A stretch of DNA of 64,000 nt from JANXXV01 sp040002435 (GCA_040002435.1 JBDUEM010000003.1:20172-84171); one strand, 5' to 3'. Numbered from the stretch's first letter, positions 18,536-28,280 are shown. The notes: a model not told the origin generated them from the sequence alone. Made by a program: numbers and translations.

Positions 18536-19123
18536 ATGACCAAGCCGGAAACAGGCGAAGTGACGGTATTGCTGCTGTCTTGGGCTGATGGAAATCAGAC
18601 CGCTCTCGATCGAATCTTGCCTCTGGTTTACCGGGAACTGCGCCGCCTGGCTGCGGCATATCTTCGCCGTGAGCGCACCGATCACACCTTGCAAGCGACC
18701 GCGCTTGTCCATGAAACCTATTTGCGCCTCGTGGACCAGAGTAAAGCGGATATCCGTACCCGATCGCATTTTTTCGGCATCGCCGCGAACTTGATGCGCC
18801 AAATTCTCGTCAACCACGCAGAGCGTCGTCTGGCGGCAAAGCGCGGTGGCGGGGCAAATTTCCGGTTGGAAGATGCGCTCGGGCTGGCGGTAACCTCGCA
18901 GGTGAACTTCATTGAATTGGACCAGGCGCTGGACAAATTGAGCCTGTTTGATCCAAGGTTAAGTAAGATCGTGGAGTTGCGTTTTTTTGCGGGTTTTAGC
19001 GAAGATGAAATTGCGGCATTTCTGGATATCTCGCCGAGAACAGTGCAGCGCGAGTGGCGAACTGCCAGGCTGCTTCTCCACAAAGAACTTCGATCCGGCA
19101 AGCCTGAGCTGACACCGCCATAA
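18536..19123 (+). CDS. ECF-type RNA polymerase sigma factor (TIGR02999-like)
   Basis: The protein has 195 residues. Sigma-70 region 2 is seen in LVYRELRRLAAAYLRRER and the following HTLQATALVHETYLRL, which is the signature of the acidobacterial/planctomycete ECF subgroup TIGR02999. Region 4 is the helix-turn-helix FSEDEIAAFLDISPRTVQREW. There is no adjacent anti-sigma factor with a zinc-binding domain. Instead the gene faces a Ser/Thr kinase gene 22 bp away. This arrangement is common in the group and suggests control by phosphorylation rather than by a classical anti-sigma factor (inference). Confidence 0.93.
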   Translation: MTKPETGEVTVLLLSWADGNQTALDRILPLVYRELRRLAAAYLRRERTDHTLQATALVHETYLRLVDQSKADIRTRSHFFGIAANLMRQILVNHAERRLAAKRGGGANFRLEDALGLAVTSQVNFIELDQALDKLSLFDPRLSKIVELRFFAGFSEDEIAAFLDISPRTVQREWRTARLLLHKELRSGKPELTPP

Positions 19124-19145
19124 GTTGCTTGCCGCCTCTGCGTAC

Positions 19146-21770
19146 CTACGGCATCAGGTCCACGCTGCGCAGGATGGCCGCGAATCGTGGATCGGAGTGT
19201 AAGGCGTCGAGTCTTGGATCCACGTTCACGGCTGCAAACCACTCCGAACGGTCGTGATCCACTTTTTGCAGCCATCGGAATGCCTCATCCCGCTCACCCA
19301 AACCTTCGTAGAGCACTCCGATATTGTAGGCGGACACATAACGGCTACTCGACTGTTCGAGTAATTGCTGAAGAACCTTCCGGGCATCTGCCTTCCGGCC
19401 TGACATGGCGTAGATGTGGCCGAGTTGGGAGAACCCATCTTGATCCTGGTCGAGATTGTAGGCTGTTTCCATTTCAGTAATTGCTTGCGCCAACTCGCCC
19501 TTTTGTTCCAAAGCCATCGCAAGGATGGCGTGCGCCTGCTGGTTCCGAGGGTTCAGGTCAAGGAGCGGCCGCATTCGTTGGATGATCTGGTCATATCGAT
19601 GCGCGTAGAAGAGAGGGATTCCCACGTAAGCACTGACGAAGGGCGAAACCGGGTCGAGCTTTTGAGCCATGTCCATTTGAGCGACAGCGGCATCAAAGCT
19701 GCCCATTTCGGCCAAGTACAGACCGTAGAGAAGATGAACCTGCGCGTCACCAGGTTGCAGCTCGAGAGCGCGCCGGAACTCCCTGCCGGCTTCGGCGCGG
19801 TTGAAGTCAAAGGCTGACCGGACCCGTCCCAGCAGGCTATGTGCCTCTCCGAGGCTGTCGTCCAATTCGATCGCTTTCAATGCGGCCCATTTTGCTTTCG
19901 GCATTACCTCGTTGGGCGCATAGAAAACGCTCGAGAGTCCCCAGTAGCAGTGTGCCAGGCCGGCGTACGCCGGTGCATATCCCGGATCGAGCTCTAAAGC
20001 ACGCCGAAACCATGCAATCGCAAGCTCCGTGGACTCCTTGGAATATACACTGAAGTACTGGTGCCGGCCCTTGAGGTAGGCATCATAGGCCGCAAGATTG
20101 ACAGGCCGGCCTCGAATTCCGGCGTTCCGGTTGGGGCGCGAAAGAGTCACGTGGATCTCTCCGGCTATCGCCTCGGCAATCCTACTCTGCATGGGCAACA
20201 CGTCGCTCAATTGGCCTTCATAGCTCCCGTTCCAAATCGGACGTTCCGTCGGCGCATCTATCAGACGCACTGCGATGCGGATCAGATCGCCCGTCCGTAA
20301 GACCGATCCTTCCGCGACGGTCTGAACGCCCAACTGGCGAGCTATTTCGCGCAAGGGCTTGTGGAAGCCTTTATAGGACATGACCGAAGTTCGGGAAATG
20401 ACTCGCAAGCCGGAAATCCCCGCCAGATCACTGATGAGGGCCTCAGTAATTCCATCGGAGAAATATTCCTGCCGGCTGTCACCGGACAGATTCTCGAGCG
20501 GCAATACAGCGATGGACTGATTGAAGCCGGGACTATCGACAGACCGGTGTATACGAGCGGCCCCTAACGTCAGGGCGAGAACGATGACAGTAGTGAGTAT
20601 TGCCGTCTGAACCAGTTCTCGATTCCGCTTCAGGTACCTGCGGCCACGATTCACCAGTCGCTCCTTCCGCGCCTGAATCGGAAGAAACTCCAGGAATCGC
20701 CGTAGGTCCTCGGAGAGTTCCACAGCCGAGCCATAACGCTGCTCCGGCTCTTTACGCAGAGCTTTGAGTACAATCGAGTCCAGGTCTCCCGCGAGGAGCC
20801 GGCGTAGCTTGCCCGCGGATCCGCTGCGGGTATCCTTTGGGTCGATGGCTTTACTAGGCCGGATAGGGTCCTGATCGCAGATGACTCGTGCCATCTGCTG
20901 CAGATCCTGTCCCGACAATGAATACGGGGGGCGTCCGGTAAGCAGAACATAGAGAACTACTCCCAGCGCGTAGATATCACTTGCCGCACCCACAGTTTGA
21001 CCCCGCACCTGTTCCGGACTGGCGTAATCCGGTGTCATCGGGCTTGGACCGACGGTGTCCTCCGACGCTTCCCTGGACAAGTCGCGGTTCAACACCTTCG
21101 CGATGCCAAAATCCAGCAGCCGCGGCGTTCCTTCGGAGCTGACCAGAATATTGGCAGGCTTGATGTCGCGATGAATCACATGGTGTTCGTGCGCATATTG
21201 GACGGCATCGCAAACTTTGCGGAAGAGCAGCACACGATCCCGAACCGGCAAATGGCGGCTGTCGCACCAGTGGTCGATCCGTACACCGTCCATGTATTCC
21301 ATGACGAGATAAGGACGCCCGTCTTCTGTCGCCCCACCATCCAGCAATGTTGCGATGTTGGGGTGATGCAAGGCCGCCAGCACCTGGCGCTCGTTGCGGA
21401 ATCGCCGAAGCACCTGGTCGCTCCCGAGATGCCAGTTAACGAGTTTGATTGCCACCCGCTTGCGATATTGACCATCGACCCTCTCGGCTTCATAAACAGT
21501 GCCCATTCCGCCGTGGCCCAGCTCACGCAGCACCTGATACGGGCCGACGCGCATTCCCTGGTGCGCGGGCTCAGGGCACAAATCGGCCGCAGCCGGCTTA
21601 AGCAGAAAATCTCCCACTCCGCCTTCGGCTTCCAGCAGCGATTCTACGGCGGCGCGCAAGTCCGGATCATTGGCACAAGCTCGATCCAAAATATCGACAT
21701 GCTCTGAGGGGTCGCTGTCCCAGACCTGGCACAAAATATCCTTGATTCTTTGCCAGCGTTCCGAGGGCAT
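19146..21770 (-). CDS. Transmembrane Ser/Thr protein kinase with TolB-like domain and TPR repeats
   Basis: The protein has 874 residues. The PknB-type kinase domain spans about residues 70-345, with the glycine loop GHGGMGTVYEA, lysine in VAIKL, catalytic loop HRDIKPANIL and DFG, all intact. A membrane helix (about 385-403) follows. Next comes a segment starting SIAVLPLENLSGD with YFSDGITEALISDLA, the TolB/FlgO-like domain often found between kinases and TPRs in this phylum. At least six TPR units (about 540-860) complete the periplasmic or extracellular part. The convergent ECF sigma gene is a likely functional partner. Probably it senses an envelope signal through the TPR region and phosphorylates cytoplasmic targets. 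Confidence 0.95.
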   Translation of the reverse strand: MPSERWQRIKDILCQVWDSDPSEHVDILDRACANDPDLRAAVESLLEAEGGVGDFLLKPAAADLCPEPAHQGMRVGPYQVLRELGHGGMGTVYEAERVDGQYRKRVAIKLVNWHLGSDQVLRRFRNERQVLAALHHPNIATLLDGGATEDGRPYLVMEYMDGVRIDHWCDSRHLPVRDRVLLFRKVCDAVQYAHEHHVIHRDIKPANILVSSEGTPRLLDFGIAKVLNRDLSREASEDTVGPSPMTPDYASPEQVRGQTVGAASDIYALGVVLYVLLTGRPPYSLSGQDLQQMARVICDQDPIRPSKAIDPKDTRSGSAGKLRRLLAGDLDSIVLKALRKEPEQRYGSAVELSEDLRRFLEFLPIQARKERLVNRGRRYLKRNRELVQTAILTTVIVLALTLGAARIHRSVDSPGFNQSIAVLPLENLSGDSRQEYFSDGITEALISDLAGISGLRVISRTSVMSYKGFHKPLREIARQLGVQTVAEGSVLRTGDLIRIAVRLIDAPTERPIWNGSYEGQLSDVLPMQSRIAEAIAGEIHVTLSRPNRNAGIRGRPVNLAAYDAYLKGRHQYFSVYSKESTELAIAWFRRALELDPGYAPAYAGLAHCYWGLSSVFYAPNEVMPKAKWAALKAIELDDSLGEAHSLLGRVRSAFDFNRAEAGREFRRALELQPGDAQVHLLYGLYLAEMGSFDAAVAQMDMAQKLDPVSPFVSAYVGIPLFYAHRYDQIIQRMRPLLDLNPRNQQAHAILAMALEQKGELAQAITEMETAYNLDQDQDGFSQLGHIYAMSGRKADARKVLQQLLEQSSSRYVSAYNIGVLYEGLGERDEAFRWLQKVDHDRSEWFAAVNVDPRLDALHSDPRFAAILRSVDLMP

Positions 21771-21902
21771 GGTGGCGATTGCCCGTTATTCTATACCACC
21801 CAGGAATTGTCGGGGCGTAAAGCGTCTCTCAGAAACAAGAAAAAACAGCGCCAGGTGACGGGTAATTCCTCCGTTTCCTGCATGAATAGGTGGAGGTTTC
21901 AG

Positions 21903-22661
21903 ATGACACATCGGTTCTCGCATCGAATCGGCCGGTTCTTGGTTACAGCCGTCACCGTAATCCAACTGGTTCAGGCGGCCCCTCTGGGCGGCCGCATGCC
22001 AAAATACGCCAGTAACGCAGATCCCGGAGTTTTACCCCCGCAGTCCCGCCCGTATGCGTTAACGTATGGTGAATGGAGCGCCAGGTGGTGGCAATGGGCG
22101 TTCTCGCTACCGGTCCATAAGAGTCCTCTCTTCGGCACTGCCGATTGCAGCGAGGGCCAATCCGGTCCCGTATGGTTTCTTCCGGGAGCGGCTCTGGGAG
22201 GTCCGACGCCGAGGCAGGATTGTACTATTCCTGCCGGTAAAGCGCTTTTTGTCGCCATCATCAATGCGGAATGCTCAAATCTTGAGGGTTCCGGCGAGAC
22301 CGAAGGCGAATTACGAGACTGCGCTGACTCCATCGGCAGCTTGATCGAATCTGGAAAGCTGCGTGCAACTTTGGATGGGCAGCCCCTGAACAACCTCTCT
22401 CAATATCAGGTCGAATCTCCGATGTTCTACTTCGGGCCCTTGCCGGACGACGACTTGATTACTCATTACTGTATCGATCAGCCGGAATCTTGCCTTGCCG
22501 CGCCCAGAAAGAGTACAGGTGTCGGCGTGGGAGTTGGAGTGTATGTGATGCTCCGTCCCTTGGCCGTTGGACCACACAAGCTTGAATTTCACGGTGAGAT
22601 TCAGACTGACCATTTCGTTTTCGTAGTAGACACCCAGTACCATTTGATTGTGAGGCCTTGA
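21903..22661 (+). CDS. Secreted protein of unknown function
   Basis: The protein has 252 residues from ATG 21903, preceded by GGAGG with 7-nt spacing; an ATG at 21882 in the same frame overlaps that site and was rejected. A signal peptide (RIGRFLVTAVTVIQLVQAAP) is followed by YGEWSARWWQWAFSLP, a Trp-rich motif seen in a family of uncharacterised exported proteins. Six Cys residues are spread through the mature part, consistent with disulfide bonds. The C-terminal half is beta-rich and contains a Gly/Val run (TGVGVGVGVYVML). It is divergent from the Ser/Thr kinase gene, 132 bp away. No function can be assigned. Confidence 0.82.
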   Translation: MTHRFSHRIGRFLVTAVTVIQLVQAAPLGGRMPKYASNADPGVLPPQSRPYALTYGEWSARWWQWAFSLPVHKSPLFGTADCSEGQSGPVWFLPGAALGGPTPRQDCTIPAGKALFVAIINAECSNLEGSGETEGELRDCADSIGSLIESGKLRATLDGQPLNNLSQYQVESPMFYFGPLPDDDLITHYCIDQPESCLAAPRKSTGVGVGVGVYVMLRPLAVGPHKLEFHGEIQTDHFVFVVDTQYHLIVRP

Positions 22662-23345
22662 CACACTAAAGAAGACGGGATCGCCATCTGTGTTCGCGTC
22701 TGAGAACGGACGTTTTAAGGCCACGGATGGGGTCCCCGTCAAGGCTCCTATGAGGACGCCAATTCAACCGGTACACTGCCCGGCATGCCTGTAAATGTCG
22801 GCGCTCCTGCCATCGAACAAAATGCGTGGCGATGACATCCGGCTTCCAGAAATGTGGCGAGGTCCCCGGCGTTAGGCGGGTCGGCTTGGGATAAGCCGTC
22901 GTTTGGCCAATTTCTCACGGACGCGGAAAGCCTCCGCTCGGAACACGGAAGAATTCTCGTGATGGATGTGCGTATCCATTTCGAATCCCTTTTGGAACTT
23001 CGAATTTCAAAGTGAGCAGACGTTGAAGCAATGCGCAGGGGATGAGGATAAATTGGAATTGCTCACACTTTGTGCAATAACTTGGGAATCAGTCTTCAAC
23101 CTTGGATCGAGCAAACGCCAGGTCTGACGTTTTCATTCAGAAAACTGGCAACTCCAGGCCCGGGAGAATCTTTCCATGGATGATGAGAGTTGTAACACTG
23201 CAAAGTTTGCATCCTCTCCTTCGTGGAAAAACTCATCGCTGAACTGTCTTCCTGTTTGGGTCTCGAAGTGCTTGGCAAGTAGGCGACGGATAGAGAACCC
23301 TGGCCTCTTCAACAACATGGGCTAGCGGGCGTATGTCCGACCTAA
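22662..23345 (+). other. Intergenic region without a recognisable gene
   Basis: Nearly 700 bp between a secreted unknown and the first copy of the duplicated module. A 60-codon minus-strand stretch around 23133-23318 has plausible amino-acid composition but no start, no ribosome site and no family I know. I see no repeats, RNA gene or insertion-sequence ends. It may be decayed coding DNA, like the pseudogene just downstream. Confidence 0.4.
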
Positions 23346-23633
23346 TTGATTAAGGATATTCCCTTGTTTGGCTTGACATCGTTTACATTCCCACTCATCC
23401 CCGCTTGGTCCCTTGTTACCCTTGGTGGCGCGCTGACGCCAGAAAACGGGGGACTGGCAGTAGCAGTCGATGGCACTCCTATCGCTCCCAGGCCGTTCGC
23501 GCCGTTGGGTAGCCTGCAATTTCGCGCCTTCGCGGTTTTTTCCGCTCCGATGAATCAGACGCGCCTCCCATGGGCAGATGAGACGAGCCTAATGGCGAAT
23601 AGTTCGGTAACCCGGGCTCGGAGGGAGCGATAA
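23346..23633 (+). pseudogene. Shortened remnant of a PEP-CTERM-type gene (copy 1 of duplicated module)
   Basis: This 95-codon frame aligns with the middle of the intact gene at 28585-29196. TPENGG matches TLEDGG, APRPFAPLGSLQF matches DPGPFASPISLQF, and TSLMANSS matches TTFLADSS. The leader region is also similar at DNA level (TTGATTAAGGATATTCCC against TTGATTGAGGATTCTCCC). About 40 residues of the N-terminal half and the whole C-terminal sorting segment (PEP motif, membrane helix, Arg tail) are missing. Its stop overlaps the start of the following propeller gene (TAATG), just as in the intact copy. I infer a decayed paralogue whose position still provides coupled translation. Confidence 0.7.
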
Positions 23634-26059
23634 TGCGGGCCGCAAAATGGATGGCCGCGATCATCGCCACGGTTGCAATCTGTCAGGCGCAAGTGTCTGT
23701 CATGCTTTCGCCAGTTGCTTCTCCCTCCTCAGGACAAGCAGGTGTAACCAGCGTTAATGTGACGGGGACCAGTTTTCCCGGCGGGACTATTACTCCAGCT
23801 AACACTATCGTGCAGTTGCAACCCGCTAGTGGAGGGCCACCCGTTGTAATTCAGCCGAACACGGTAACCACGATCATCGGTTCCACGCGCCGGGTCACCT
23901 TTGTGATTCCGGCCTCTATAAGCATTGAAGAACCAACACCTTACCTTGTGTCCATTTCGGGCACTACTTCTTCGCAAATAGCGTTTGCGAGCAGCAACAG
24001 TGCCTCTCTAACGATCACGGCCGGGACTTATAGCGCGTCCGGTGCGGGTCCTACCCCGGCGATCTCTGATTTCAATCCGAAATCCGGTCCAGTGGGTACC
24101 CAAATTACCCTGGCCGGATCGAATCTGTCACCGTCACCGGTCGTAACCCTCGCGAAACAAGGTGGTGGGACCGTCACCGCCTCCGTCGCCAGCTCTGGGG
24201 GCAACAGTATTGCCTTTATCATTCCGGCGGGTGCGGCGACTGGTGCGGTAGCCGTGACGGTTAAGGGCAAGACAGCGACGTCGTCTGCGGTCCTGACTGT
24301 GCCGCCTCCGCCAAACTTCACTATCAGCATGCTTCCGTCCCCTGCCAGCCTCATCCGGGGCCAATCAGTCAATTTGAACGTTAGCCTGACGGGATCCAAC
24401 GGGTTTGCTCAGGCGGCTGCTCTCAGTGTCAGCGGCGTGCCGAGTGGTGTTACTTCAGGTCTCAGCCCGCAACAAATCGGCGACGGACAGATAGCGACGC
24501 TCACACTGACGGCCCCGGCGAATCAGCCAACCTCAGGCAGTGATATTACCGTTACAGCTTCCGCGACAATAGATGGAAGTCCGGTTGTCCACACTGCGAC
24601 TGCTCATTTGAATGTTGTTGTAGACGCAAGCCTGGTCTCGGTCTCAACTGCCCAGTACAACAACGAGCGAACCGGAGCAAACTTGACTGAAAAGGTCCTG
24701 ACTCCGGCGAATGTGGCTGGGATTAAGAAACTGGGATCCTTCGCGGTGGACGGTAATGTGTACGCACATCCGTTGATCATCACCGGCGTCTCCATTTCCG
24801 GGGCGGCAACGGTCCTGGTCACTGTAACCATGCACAACTCGGTTTATGTCTTTGACGCTGACGCTCCGGGAAGCCCGTACATCTGGACGAGAAATCTCGG
24901 AACGCCGCTGACTAGCCACCCGGGCCAGGCGGATAACTTTCTGTACCAGCAGGAAATGGGTTGTATGGCGACGCCGGTAGTCGATACTTCCGCTGGTGTC
25001 ATTTACGCGTTGTGTGTCACGTCCTCGGGAATTTGGAAACTTTACAGTTTCAATCTGGCGAACGGTACAGACTTTCATGCGCCGGTTACGATTTCTGGAA
25101 CCGCCAATGGATTGACTTTCGATCCTATCCGGCAGTTTTCGAGGGTTGCGCTTGGCCTCGTGAATGGGGTGTTAAATCTCGCCTTTACCGGTTTTGCCGA
25201 TGAACTGCCCTATCAGGGATGGGTTTTCGCCTATAACGCTAGCACGCTGAGCCAAGTGGGGGCTTGGTCGGTAGTGGACACTCTGAACGGCGGCGCCGGG
25301 ATCTGGTCCTCCGGCGGCGGACTCGCTTCCGACGGAACCAGTCTCTTCGCCAGCACGGGCAACGGAACCTTTGCGGCAAAGAATTACGGAAACGCAATTG
25401 TACGCTTGTCTCCGCTGCTGGCGCCGCTCGACTACGCGACGCCTGCCGACTGGGCCGACATCAACGCCCATGACCGGGACATTAGCTCCGGTCGCGTGTT
25501 GGTCGTCGGAAACTATGTAATTGGGGGCGGCAAAGACGGCCGTATCTTTGTTCTCGACAAGAGTGGATCTGCCACCATGGGAGGACTGGAAGGCAGCAGC
25601 GGAACGCCGCTTCATCAGATCCTGGACGCGCAAAACGGCGCAATTTTCGGTTGCACCGTCTTTGCCAATAACTCACTCATAGTCGGGGCGATGAACACGA
25701 CAATGAAGCGCTATTCTTGGAACGGGTCCAGTTTCAACCCGGCGGCTGTGGCCATCGGCGTCGATCCCTATCCCAACCCCGGTCCCGCCTGTTCATACAG
25801 CTCAAATGGAGCTGACACCACTACGGGAATTGTTTGGGGCGTAACTCCAGTGGCAATGGCCTTTAGCGTTCCTCAACCGGGAATACTGCGCGCCTGGAGC
25901 GCTCTGACTCTCGCGGAGATTTACAGCTCCGATGCAGTCCCTGGAAACGCTCTGGGTAATTTTGCCAAGTTCGCTTCCCCAACGGTGGCGAATGGCCGGG
26001 TGTATGTATCAACGTTTAGTAACGCAGTCTCCGTGTACGGTTTCGCGAGTACACAGTAA
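23633..26059 (+). CDS. Secreted IPT/Ig-like and beta-propeller protein (copy 1)
   Basis: The protein has 808 residues. A signal peptide (MRAAKWMAAIIATVAICQAQ) is followed by Ig-like/IPT-type domains with the repeated pattern PAISDFNPKSGPVGTQITLAGSNLSPSP, shown here only in part as SDFNPKSGPVG. A further Ig-like domain follows (about residues 225-330), then a PQQ/WD-like propeller (about 335-805) beginning YNNERTGANLTEKVL. The propeller has repeated GGGKDGRIFVLD and MHNSVYVFDA strands. No catalytic residues for a quinoprotein dehydrogenase are apparent, so binding or adhesion is more likely than catalysis. It is closely related along its length to the gene at 29196-31919 but lacks one Ig-like domain of about 100 residues present there. 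A strong double hairpin follows the stop. Confidence 0.9.
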   Translation: MRAAKWMAAIIATVAICQAQVSVMLSPVASPSSGQAGVTSVNVTGTSFPGGTITPANTIVQLQPASGGPPVVIQPNTVTTIIGSTRRVTFVIPASISIEEPTPYLVSISGTTSSQIAFASSNSASLTITAGTYSASGAGPTPAISDFNPKSGPVGTQITLAGSNLSPSPVVTLAKQGGGTVTASVASSGGNSIAFIIPAGAATGAVAVTVKGKTATSSAVLTVPPPPNFTISMLPSPASLIRGQSVNLNVSLTGSNGFAQAAALSVSGVPSGVTSGLSPQQIGDGQIATLTLTAPANQPTSGSDITVTASATIDGSPVVHTATAHLNVVVDASLVSVSTAQYNNERTGANLTEKVLTPANVAGIKKLGSFAVDGNVYAHPLIITGVSISGAATVLVTVTMHNSVYVFDADAPGSPYIWTRNLGTPLTSHPGQADNFLYQQEMGCMATPVVDTSAGVIYALCVTSSGIWKLYSFNLANGTDFHAPVTISGTANGLTFDPIRQFSRVALGLVNGVLNLAFTGFADELPYQGWVFAYNASTLSQVGAWSVVDTLNGGAGIWSSGGGLASDGTSLFASTGNGTFAAKNYGNAIVRLSPLLAPLDYATPADWADINAHDRDISSGRVLVVGNYVIGGGKDGRIFVLDKSGSATMGGLEGSSGTPLHQILDAQNGAIFGCTVFANNSLIVGAMNTTMKRYSWNGSSFNPAAVAIGVDPYPNPGPACSYSSNGADTTTGIVWGVTPVAMAFSVPQPGILRAWSALTLAEIYSSDAVPGNALGNFAKFASPTVANGRVYVSTFSNAVSVYGFASTQ

Positions 26060-26063
26060 ATCG

Positions 26064-26121
26064 CAGGGGATTCCTGCCGGGCGGTTCAGGTTCGCATAAC
26101 GAACTGCCCGTATATCCCCTG
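26064..26121 (+). terminator. Nested hairpin terminator after propeller gene copy 1
   Basis: Outer arms CAGGGGAT (26064-26071) and ATCCCCTG (26114-26121) enclose inner arms GGGCGGTTC (26079-26087) and GAACTGCCC (26101-26109), which pair with one G-U. It begins 5 bp after the stop codon. No U-tract follows. Confidence 0.55.
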
Positions 26122-26242
26122 TGACGGTTGCATGCGCCTCAGGCCTGCCGCCGGCAGCGCCAGAGCGGAACTGCGGGGACTCAGCGCCGATGTCCTTGAT
26201 AATCGACGCTCGCGCCTCAGGCTTGTGGTAGTCTTTTGCCTG

Positions 26243-27493
26243 ATGCGTCTTTTCCAACTGTTATTTGCGGTCTTCGCCGGGCTTCCTCTGCTGGCTCAAC
26301 AGCCTTCCTTCGTGGAGTTGTTGCGCATGGGTAAAGCGGCTGCTCCGGAATTGAAGACGGTGCTGCCGGCAGCCATGGGAGAGGCCAATTTGAAGAAAGG
26401 CGCCGCTTACGCGGCCGAGGGCTCGGACTTCCTGTTTGCCGTAGAAACGCCATCCGCACCGCAGCTTCTTGTGGATGACGCCGCAGGCAGCCCGATGAAA
26501 CGGGTAAAAGGCACCGACCTTTGGGTTGGAACATCCAGCCTAGAGACAGGAGCGGTGCACTCGTTTTCTTACCTGATCGACGGAAAGCCCTTTGGAGGCA
26601 AGACCGACGTGCTGGCGTTTGGTCCTTACTCCTACGCAAAGCCAGGGGTGCCGGCCGGGAAGCTCTCCGAGAAACTGGTACACACCTCCAGAATCTATCC
26701 CGGCATGAAGAGCGACTACTGGGTTTACGTTCCTGCGCAATACGATCCCAAGACCCCAGCCGCTGTGATGGTCTGGCAGGATGGTGAAGTGTTGGTGCCG
26801 AGAGAGCTGCCTTCCCGAGCGCAGGTCGTTTTTGACAATCTGACGTACGAGAAGAAGATTCCAGTCATTATCCAGGTACTCATTTCACCCGGTCTGGTGG
26901 GCGAGACCAAGATGCGCAGTATCGAATACGATAGCGTGAACGACACCTACGCACGTTTTCTTCGGGACGAGATTCTCGCCGAAGTGCAATTGAAATACAA
27001 CTTGCGCAAGGAAGGATACAGCCGGGCGATCGCCGGAGATTCATCGGGCGGTATCTGCGCCTTCAACGTCGCCTGGCAGCAGCCTGATCAATTTAGCCGT
27101 GTATTGTCCCGCATCGGAAGTTTTACCAGCATCCAGTGGAAGCCAGGTATCCTCGATGGCGGCAACGTCTTCCCCAATAAGATCCGCAAGGAACCGCATC
27201 GCAACGTTCGCGTCTGGCTGCAGGACGGGTCCGGCGACCTCGAGAACGAACACGGCAGTTGGCCTCTGCAAAATGTACAGATGGCGAATTCCCTGAAGCT
27301 GAGAGAGTACGATTTCCACCTGGCGTGGGGCGCCGGCACTCACAACCGGAACGGCGGCCACGCTGAACTAGCGGATGAAATGATCTGGCTTTGGCGCGAC
27401 TACGATGCGGGCAAAACAGAACAGACATACCAGATGGAAGCCTCGGAAAGAGCGAAGCCGCTGTTCCGTATCAAGGCGCTGAACCGGGATTAA
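26243..27493 (+). CDS. Secreted esterase of the enterochelin-esterase/esterase D-like family
   Basis: The protein has 416 residues from ATG 26243, the in-frame Met that opens a signal peptide (MRLFQLLFAVFAGLPLLAQQ). Residues about 45-150 form an early-set (CBM48-like) domain, with FLFAVETPSAPQL and KGTDLWVGT. The hydrolase domain follows, with YWVYVPAQYDPKTPAAVMVWQDG in part, nucleophile Ser in AGDSSGG, and a likely catalytic His near GTHNRNGGH. In such proteins it is often a feruloyl or acetyl esterase acting on plant cell wall; the substrate here is unknown. The ABC ATPase gene starts 4 nt after its stop, an unexpected operon partner. Confidence 0.88.
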   Translation: MRLFQLLFAVFAGLPLLAQQPSFVELLRMGKAAAPELKTVLPAAMGEANLKKGAAYAAEGSDFLFAVETPSAPQLLVDDAAGSPMKRVKGTDLWVGTSSLETGAVHSFSYLIDGKPFGGKTDVLAFGPYSYAKPGVPAGKLSEKLVHTSRIYPGMKSDYWVYVPAQYDPKTPAAVMVWQDGEVLVPRELPSRAQVVFDNLTYEKKIPVIIQVLISPGLVGETKMRSIEYDSVNDTYARFLRDEILAEVQLKYNLRKEGYSRAIAGDSSGGICAFNVAWQQPDQFSRVLSRIGSFTSIQWKPGILDGGNVFPNKIRKEPHRNVRVWLQDGSGDLENEHGSWPLQNVQMANSLKLREYDFHLAWGAGTHNRNGGHAELADEMIWLWRDYDAGKTEQTYQMEASERAKPLFRIKALNRD

Positions 27494-27497
27494 CCTC

Positions 27498-28280
27498 TTG
27501 ACCACTCCACTGATTGAATACCAGAACATTACGGTTTGCCGCGGGGAAAAGGTGGCGTTAGATTCCATCACGCTTTCCATCGCGGTGGGAGAACACGTTG
27601 CCATTCTGGGGCCGAACGGCTGCGGGAAATCGACGCTCATCAAAACCATGACCCGCGAATGCTACCCGCGGCTGGATGGACCCGACTCCTGGATGCGGAT
27701 CATGGGAAAAGAGATTTGGAACGTCTTCGATTTGCGGGCGATGTTGGGGATCGTCTCAAACGATCTGATGTTGAGCTGCACACGGGACTATTCCGCCCGC
27801 GAGATCGTGTTGTCCGGCTTCTTCAGCAGTGTCGGAATCTGGCCCAACCATCATGTAACACCGGAGATGGAGGAACGAACTGAGCAGTTGCTCAAACAGT
27901 TTGAAATCTCACATCTGGCCGAAAGGAACACAGACGAACTCTCTTCTGGAGAAGCTCGTCGTGTTCTGATCGCCCGGGCGCTCGTTCACGAACCAAAGGC
28001 GCTCGTCCTCGATGAGCCGACCACAAGCCTTGACTTTCATGCCACGCACGAACTTCGTGAGACGCTCCGTAAAGTGGCGCAAGCAGGTACAAGTGTCGTC
28101 CTGGTTACGCACCACCTGCCCGATATAGTTCCCGAAGTGGAACGAGTGATTCTTATGCGGGAGGGAAAGGTTCTTCGGGACGGGGCGAAACATAGGGTCC
28201 TTAGTTCAAAGGCCCTGTCCGAAGTCTTCGCAACTAAGGCCGAGGTAGTAGAGCGCGATGGCTACTATCAGGTTTGGTAA
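27498..28280 (+). CDS. ABC transporter ATP-binding protein, YlmA/ModF-like
   Basis: The protein has 260 residues with a TTG start 4 nt after the esterase stop. Walker A is GPNGCGKST, the signature motif LSSGEARRV, Walker B ALVLDEPT and the switch His is in VTHHLPD. The region between Walker A and signature (IMGKEIWNVFDLRAMLGIV) matches the single-domain ATPases annotated as YlmA or molybdenum-transport-like. No permease or binding-protein gene lies nearby, so either it works with a distant membrane subunit or it is a soluble ABC protein. Co-transcription with the esterase is likely from the spacing. Confidence 0.9.
   Translation: MTTPLIEYQNITVCRGEKVALDSITLSIAVGEHVAILGPNGCGKSTLIKTMTRECYPRLDGPDSWMRIMGKEIWNVFDLRAMLGIVSNDLMLSCTRDYSAREIVLSGFFSSVGIWPNHHVTPEMEERTEQLLKQFEISHLAERNTDELSSGEARRVLIARALVHEPKALVLDEPTTSLDFHATHELRETLRKVAQAGTSVVLVTHHLPDIVPEVERVILMREGKVLRDGAKHRVLSSKALSEVFATKAEVVERDGYYQVW

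Noticed and set aside
17537..18817. Minus-strand open frame of 426 codons
   Set aside because: It is antisense to the esterase-DUF1080 fusion and the sigma factor, both with recognisable domains. It shows no motif of its own.
23133..23318. Short minus-strand frame in the 22.7-23.3 kb gap
   Set aside because: Plausible composition but no start context, no length and no recognisable family. Not enough to call a gene or pseudogene.
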